Positions 59,950 to 64,000 of a stretch of DNA of 64,000 nt are shown here, in pieces. The translations under genes and the position numbers were made by a program. A model generated the notes under the pieces. That model had not been told where the DNA came from and ran no database searches. It worked only from the letters and a program-made list of their open reading frames with translations. Origin of the DNA: Solirubrobacter pauli (GTDB taxonomy: Bacteria; Actinomycetota; Thermoleophilia; Solirubrobacterales; Solirubrobacteraceae). The first letter of the stretch is position 1. Every line of letters begins with the position of its first letter. The DNA lies in assembly GCF_003633755.1 (NCBI RefSeq), contig NZ_RBIL01000001.1, forward strand, positions 2,775,426 to 2,839,425, in the 5' to 3' direction.

Positions 59950-61187
59950 GCCCGGAGCGCGGCGACTTCGGCGACGTACGCGAAGACCTGCGCCGTGCCG
60001 AGCGCGTTCCAGGGGTCGACGATCAGCGCATCCGGCGCCTGCTCGGCGATCGCCCGCAGCGACTCCGGCGTGGAGTACGCGCTGTGGTTCGTGGCCACGA
60101 TGACCACTTCGGCGCCCGCGACGGCCTCGTCGAAGCTCGACGTCGGCGTGGCGACCACCGGGTCGTGCACCGCGACATCGGCCAGCTCACGCTCGAGCAG
60201 GCGGATGAGCTTGTGCGAGAGGCTGTCGCGCTCGTCGTCGGTGTCCGACTTGAAGGCCAGGCCGAGCACCGCGATCCGCTTCTCGCGCAGCGAGCCGCCG
60301 AGGCGGCGCTTGACGCCGTCCACGAGGAACAGCGGCACCGTCTCGTGCACGCGCGAGACCGCCAGCAGCATGCCGGGCGCGCTGGAGCGCTCCTCGGAGA
60401 AGGCGAAGTCCTTGCGCAGGCAGGTGCCGGCGGTGAGGCCGGGCATCTTGATGCCGCCGCGCGGATAGTCGCGGTTGATGAGCTCGATGACGTCGAACAC
60501 GTTCGCGCCGTAGCGCTCGCAGTCCATCATCAGCAGGTTCGGCAGCGCGAACGTCGCGTAGCGCAGGATGTTGGTCCAGATCTTCGCCAGCTCGGCCTGC
60601 ACCGGCGTGGTCTGCACGATCGGGGCGCCGAGCGGCTCGAACAGCTGCGCGGCGCGCTCGCCGGAGGCCTCGCCGATGCCGCCGACGATGCACGGCAGCG
60701 AGGAGATCTCCTCCATGAACTTGTCGGCCGCGATCCGCTCCGGGACGTGCGCGACGAAGATGTCCTCGCCGACGCGGAAGCCGCGGTGCTTCTCGAGGTA
60801 GCCGGCGACGAACTCCGTCGTGCCGGGCGCGACCGTCGAGCGCAGCACGAGCAGGTGGCCTTCGCGCAGGTGCGGCAGGAGGTCGTCCAGCACCGTGCGG
60901 ATGTCGCGGATGTCGATCTCGATGTGCGAGAGAGCGGGCGTGCCGAGCGTGAGCACGATCGCGCGGGCCTCGGCGGCGTCGGCCGCGCGGGTCGACGTGC
61001 CGAGCTCGACACGGGCGATCAGCTCGTCCGTGCCCGGCTCCTTGAACGGCATCCGCCGCTCGCGGATGGCGCCGAGGCGCTCCTGGTCGGAGTCCACGCC
61101 GAGCACCGACAGCCCGTGGTCGGCGAAGCTCAGGGCGAGAGGCAGGCCGATGCGGCCGAGACCGATGACAGAGACGTCGTAACGCAT
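59946..61187 (-). CDS. Nucleotide-sugar dehydrogenase (second, WecC-like)
   Basis: A 413-residue UDP/GDP-sugar dehydrogenase: YDVSVIGLGRIGLPLALSFADHGLSVLGVDSDQERL, LVLRSTVAPGTTEFVAGYLEKHRG, HVPERIAADKFMEEISSLPCIVGG, KIWTNILRYATFALPNLLMMDCERYGANVFDVIELINRDYPRGGIKMPGLTAGTCLRKDF with the catalytic Cys in TAGTCLRKDF, and LGLAFKSDTDDERDSLSHKLIRLL. It is clearly different from the dehydrogenase at 55857-57098, so the polymer probably contains two uronic acids or one enzyme has another substrate. Confidence 0.88.
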   Translation of the reverse strand: MRYDVSVIGLGRIGLPLALSFADHGLSVLGVDSDQERLGAIRERRMPFKEPGTDELIARVELGTSTRAADAAEARAIVLTLGTPALSHIEIDIRDIRTVLDDLLPHLREGHLLVLRSTVAPGTTEFVAGYLEKHRGFRVGEDIFVAHVPERIAADKFMEEISSLPCIVGGIGEASGERAAQLFEPLGAPIVQTTPVQAELAKIWTNILRYATFALPNLLMMDCERYGANVFDVIELINRDYPRGGIKMPGLTAGTCLRKDFAFSEERSSAPGMLLAVSRVHETVPLFLVDGVKRRLGGSLREKRIAVLGLAFKSDTDDERDSLSHKLIRLLERELADVAVHDPVVATPTSSFDEAVAGAEVVIVATNHSAYSTPESLRAIAEQAPDALIVDPWNALGTAQVFAYVAEVAALRA

Positions 61188-61229
61188 GAGGCAGCCTTGG
61201 AGGCTAGCGGCCGTGCCGCCGCGGGCCGG

Positions 61230-62054
61230 TTAGCGACCCAGCCGGTGGCGCACGTACTGACGCGCGAAGCCGGCGACGAAGAGCGGGTTGTAGCGCGCGT
61301 AGCGCTTCCACAGGCGGCGCGGCTCCTGGGCCATCCGGAACAGCCACTCGAGCCCGAGGCGCTGCATCGCGGCGGGCGCCTGCGGGACGAGCCCGGCGTG
61401 GAAGTCGAACGCCGCGCCGACGCCGATGAGCACGGGCGTCTCGAGCCGCGGGCGCATCCGCGCCATCCACTTCTCCTGCTTCGGGACGCCGACGCCGACC
61501 CACACGACGTCCGCGCCGGAGCGGTGGATGTCCCGCGCGATGTGCTCTTCCTCGGCCTCGGTGAGCGGGCGGAAGGGCGGGGCGTAGCCGCCGACGATCT
61601 TCAGGCCCGGGTAGCGCAGGCGCAGCGTGCGGGTGAGCTGGGCGAGCGCGCCCGGGTTGCGGCCGCCGTACAGGTAGAAGCGCTGGCCGGTCTCGGCGGC
61701 GCGGGCGCACGCCTTGTCCATCAGCGTCGGGCCGTACACGCGGTCGCTCAGCTTGTGGCCGAGCGCGCGCAACGCCCAGACGAGCGGCTGGCCGTCCGGC
61801 ACCGTGAAGTCGGAGCCCTCGACGGCGCGACGCAGGTCCGGGTCCTCCTGGCAGGCCATCACCGTGTGCACCGCGGCGACGCAGACGTAGCCGCGATGGC
61901 GGCTCTTGACGGCGGCCTCGATCCAGTCGAGCGTGCGCTCGTAGTCGATCAGCGCCAGCGGCACCCCCAGCACGGGGGCGCTCTGCGGCGGCTCTGGCGG
62001 GTCCGCCAGACGGGCGGCGGGCGCGGTGTTCGACATGGTGTTCAGCGTGCTCAC
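61230..62054 (-). CDS. WecG/TagA/CpsF-family glycosyltransferase (GT26)
   Basis: A 274-residue GT26 enzyme: VLGVPLALIDYERTLDWIEAAV, VCVAAVHTVMACQEDPDLRRAVEGSDFTVPDGQPLVWALRALGHKLSDRVYGPTLMDKAC, RFYLYGGRNPGALAQLTRTLRLRYPGLKIVGGYAPPF and WVGVGVPKQEKWMARMRPRLETPVLIGVGAAFDFHAG. Family members transfer ManNAc-type sugars onto lipid-linked GlcNAc. GTG 62054 has a good AGGAG ribosome-binding site; the internal ATG 62036 does not. First gene of the six-gene minus-strand operon. Confidence 0.92.
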   Translation of the reverse strand: MSTLNTMSNTAPAARLADPPEPPQSAPVLGVPLALIDYERTLDWIEAAVKSRHRGYVCVAAVHTVMACQEDPDLRRAVEGSDFTVPDGQPLVWALRALGHKLSDRVYGPTLMDKACARAAETGQRFYLYGGRNPGALAQLTRTLRLRYPGLKIVGGYAPPFRPLTEAEEEHIARDIHRSGADVVWVGVGVPKQEKWMARMRPRLETPVLIGVGAAFDFHAGLVPQAPAAMQRLGLEWLFRMAQEPRRLWKRYARYNPLFVAGFARQYVRHRLGR

Positions 62055-62139
62055 TGCGACTCCTAACGCGGCCGGTGACGGAAAGTCGCGTCGAAGGTCG
62101 GTGATGGTGACACAACCGGCCCCACGTACCATCTTCGCG

Positions 62140-62901
62140 ATGCCGGATCCAATGCCTGCACGTCTGCGCCCGACCGACGCGACGCTCGACACCGCGCTGC
62201 GCTACGACGCCGTGCTGGCGTTGCTGCGCGACCGCTGGCGCGCGGACGCGAAGGTGCTGGAGGTCGGCTCCGGGTCGGGTGGCGTGACCGAGTGGCTGGA
62301 GCATCCCGTGGTGGGCGTGGACCGGGCGTTCGAGCGCACCGCCGAGCGCGAGACGCCGCTGCTGGAGCCGCGTGAGGGCTCGGCGACCGCCCTGCCCGTG
62401 GCCGACGGCGAGTTCGACTTCGTGCTGAGCCTGGAGATGCTCGAGCACCTCGCGCCGGACGAGCGCGAGCCGGCGCTGCGCGAGATGCTGCGCGCGCTGC
62501 GGCCGGGCGGGCGGCTCGTCGTCACGTTCCCGGCGGACGAGACCGGCGAGCGGCTGGACCTGTGGCTCAACGGCGCGTTCAAGGCCGCCACGGGCGAGGA
62601 CCACCCGTGGGTGGCCGAGCACATCGCGAACGGGCTGCCGCGCAGCGAGGCGGTCCGCCGGACCGCGCTGTCGGTCGCCGGGCCGGGCGCGACGGCGCGC
62701 GTGGAGCCGCACCTGTCGCCGAACGCCTTCCGCACGCTGCACGGGCTCTACGGCGTCCGCCGCTGGTACCGGCTCACGTGGCCGCTCGGGCTGCACACGC
62801 GCCCGGCGGTCGGGGTCGTGTTCAAGGCGCTGCGTCGCAACCGGCCGGCGGCGGGACGCGCGTACCGCGCGATCCTCGTGGTGGACAAGCCCGCTTCGTG
62901 A
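62140..62901 (+). CDS. Class I SAM-dependent methyltransferase
   Basis: A 253-residue methyltransferase: VLEVGSGSGGVTEWLEHPVVGVDRAF (motif I), TALPVADGEFDFVLSLEMLEHLAPDEREPALREMLRALRPGGRLVVTFPADE (Methyltransf_11). The C-terminal half has a WxRLTWPLGLHTRPAVGVVFKALR segment that could lie on a membrane. ATG 62104 and 62152 are alternative starts. The GTGA overlap with the following GT2 gene suggests they act on the same glycan or lipid. Confidence 0.82.
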   Translation: MPDPMPARLRPTDATLDTALRYDAVLALLRDRWRADAKVLEVGSGSGGVTEWLEHPVVGVDRAFERTAERETPLLEPREGSATALPVADGEFDFVLSLEMLEHLAPDEREPALREMLRALRPGGRLVVTFPADETGERLDLWLNGAFKAATGEDHPWVAEHIANGLPRSEAVRRTALSVAGPGATARVEPHLSPNAFRTLHGLYGVRRWYRLTWPLGLHTRPAVGVVFKALRRNRPAAGRAYRAILVVDKPAS

Positions 62902-63887
62902 GCCTGCGGGTCTCCGTCGTCGTCCCGACCTGGAACGGGCGGCACCACCTCGACGTGCTGCTGCCCTCTTTGGCCGCGCAGACGACGACCGCCTTCGAGA
63001 CGGTCGTCGTGGACAACGCGTCCACGGACGGGACCGTGGACTGGCTGGCGGCCGAGTGGCCGGACGTGCGGGTGGTCGCGCTACCGGAGAACGCGGGCTT
63101 CGCCGGGCCGGTCAACCGCGGGATCGAGGCCGCGCGCGGCGAGCACGTGGCGCTCGTCAACAACGACGTCGAGCTCGATCCGCGCTTCCTGGAGGCGCTG
63201 CTGGCGACGCTGGACGCCCACCCGCGCGCCGGGTCGGTGGCGGCGCGGATGGTCGTGTTCGGCGATCGCGACGTGCTCGACGGCGCGGGCGACGAGCTGT
63301 TCTGGCAGGGCACCGCGCACCCACGCGGACGCGGCGAGCCCGTCGCACGCTGGGACGAGCCGGGCGAGGTGTTCAGCGCGAGCGGCGGCGCCGCGCTCTA
63401 CCGCGGCGCGGCGCTGGCCGAGGTCGGGTTGCTCGACGAGGACTTCTTCGCCTACCAGGAGGACGTCGACTGGGGCTTCCGGGCGCGCCTGGCGGGCTGG
63501 AGCTGCCGCTACGAGCCGGGCGCGATCGCCTACCACGTCGGCGGCGGCACGACCGAGAGCAAGGCCGCGGCGCACCCGCTCGTGTACCGGCTCAACCGAC
63601 GCAACGGCGTCGCGCTCGTGCTCAAGAACTACCCGGCCCGCGCGCTGCTGCGGCATGGGCCGCTCGTGCTGTGGGGGATGGCGCTCGCGCTGGTCGGGTC
63701 GGCCCGCGTCGGGATGCTCCGCGTGCACCTGCAGGCGCTGGCGGAGGCCGGGCGCGCCCTGCCCGCGACGCTGCGCAAGCGCCGCGCGGTCCAGGCGACC
63801 CGCCGCGTCCCCGTCAGCGAGCTCGAGCGCGTCGTGCGGCGTCCGCGTGGCTGGCGGCTCACGCCCGGCGGCGACCGGGAAGCCTGA
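62898..63887 (+). CDS. GT2 glycosyltransferase (rhamnosyl/galactofuranosyl-type)
   Basis: A 329-residue GT-A enzyme: RVSVVVPTWNGRHHLDVLLPSLAAQTT, ETVVVDNASTDGTVDWLAAEWPDVRVVALPENAGFAGPVNRGIEAARGEHVALVNNDVELDP (DxD-like NND), GEVFSASGGAALYRGAALAEVGLLDEDFFAYQEDVDWGFRARLAGW. A C-terminal helix (LRHGPLVLWGMALALVGSA) probably tethers it to the membrane. GTG start. The last 29 bases overlap the convergent gene at the window edge. Confidence 0.9.
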   Translation: MSLRVSVVVPTWNGRHHLDVLLPSLAAQTTTAFETVVVDNASTDGTVDWLAAEWPDVRVVALPENAGFAGPVNRGIEAARGEHVALVNNDVELDPRFLEALLATLDAHPRAGSVAARMVVFGDRDVLDGAGDELFWQGTAHPRGRGEPVARWDEPGEVFSASGGAALYRGAALAEVGLLDEDFFAYQEDVDWGFRARLAGWSCRYEPGAIAYHVGGGTTESKAAAHPLVYRLNRRNGVALVLKNYPARALLRHGPLVLWGMALALVGSARVGMLRVHLQALAEAGRALPATLRKRRAVQATRRVPVSELERVVRRPRGWRLTPGGDREA

Positions 63888-64000
63888 TCCCGAGCTCCTC
63901 GAGCCCGTCCGTCGTGAGCACGACGAACGCGGCGAGGGCGACCGCGGCGCCGAGCCCGATCGGGACGAGCGCGACGAGGCGCGGCAGCAGGAGCGCCATC
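63859..64000 (-). CDS. C-terminal fragment of a membrane protein at the right edge
   Basis: A minus-strand frame ending TGA at 63861-63859 and open to the window edge. It reads as a hydrophobic helix (LLLPRLVALVPIGLGAAVALAAFVVLTTDG) with a basic tail ending GRRRA. The ATG at 63999 could be an internal Met or the start of a 46-residue protein. In this context the end of a flippase- or polymerase-like protein is likely, but that is a guess. Confidence 0.5.
   Translation of the reverse strand, partial: MALLLPRLVALVPIGLGAAVALAAFVVLTTDGLEELGIRLPGRRRA

Overview
The window is very GC-rich actinobacterial chromosome: third codon positions are almost all G or C, genes are packed with frequent ATGA/GTGA/TGATG start-stop overlaps, GTG and TTG starts are common, and hairpins lack U-tracts. 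The Ala-rich secreted proteins, the MSMEG_0572/0568 nitrogen-starvation genes and the SelA/SelB pair fit a soil actinobacterium. Thermoleophilia (Solirubrobacterales) is my best guess, by inference only. No rRNA, tRNA, insertion sequence, integrase or CRISPR array was found, and no gene-free stretch exceeds 300 bp.

Layout. 1-1667 (minus): end of a nitrogen-starvation (Nit1-type) cluster with a radical SAM enzyme and an MSMEG_0572/Sll0783 protein. 1668-1832: divergent control region with four copies of an 11-bp operator-like motif. 1833-2876: PAS histidine kinase. 2873-7529 (minus): the most unusual locus. It holds a TIR-domain protein, a 1086-residue KGGVGR-ATPase/TIR-like/TPR protein and a NarL-type response regulator in one tight operon, plus an extra coding segment upstream in another frame. 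7649-10462: secreted repeat protein, SDR with divergent TetR. 10459-16185 (minus): propionyl-CoA carboxylase beta chain, large secreted protein, methylmalonyl-CoA mutase large subunit (propionate/odd-chain/branched-chain acyl-CoA metabolism). 16212-21617: selA and selB (plus) flanking ilvB and a methyltransferase (minus). ilvB has a branched-chain-amino-acid-rich leader peptide.

21646-24422: frameshifted quinone-oxidoreductase gene with divergent MarR, TenA, ferritin, and a small Cys/Lys-rich protein. 24448-26988: UDP-glucuronate decarboxylase-like enzyme and a polyprenyl-phosphate sugar transferase, which may start an exopolysaccharide. 26985-27734: metallo-hydrolase. 27835-42779: a GntR-controlled catabolic island. 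It has a divergent ornithine-cyclodeaminase-family gene and a ten-gene plus-strand operon (lipoprotein, HyuA, HyuB, DppC/B/D/F-type ABC transporter, M29-like peptidase, frameshifted DadA-like oxidase, second HyuB). This suggests uptake and breakdown of a small peptide, cyclic amide or D-amino-acid compound. 42878-46789: OmpR/HK two-component pair, DUF4173-like membrane protein and a methyltransferase. 46803-64000: a surface-polysaccharide region with a ligase/polymerase, six glycosyltransferases, two nucleotide-sugar dehydrogenases, GDP-mannose dehydratase, an epimerase, a DMT permease, small secreted proteins and a membrane-protein fragment at the right edge.

Regulation visible in sequence: inverted or repeated operators between each divergent regulator/target pair (TetR, MarR, GntR), the ilvB leader, GC-rich hairpins at 17493-17525 and 21627-21645 between convergent genes, and five convergent pairs whose two stop codons share one CTAG. 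Two genes (21646-22559 and 39893-41106) each carry an apparent one-base deletion, so either they are pseudogenes or the assembly has indels.
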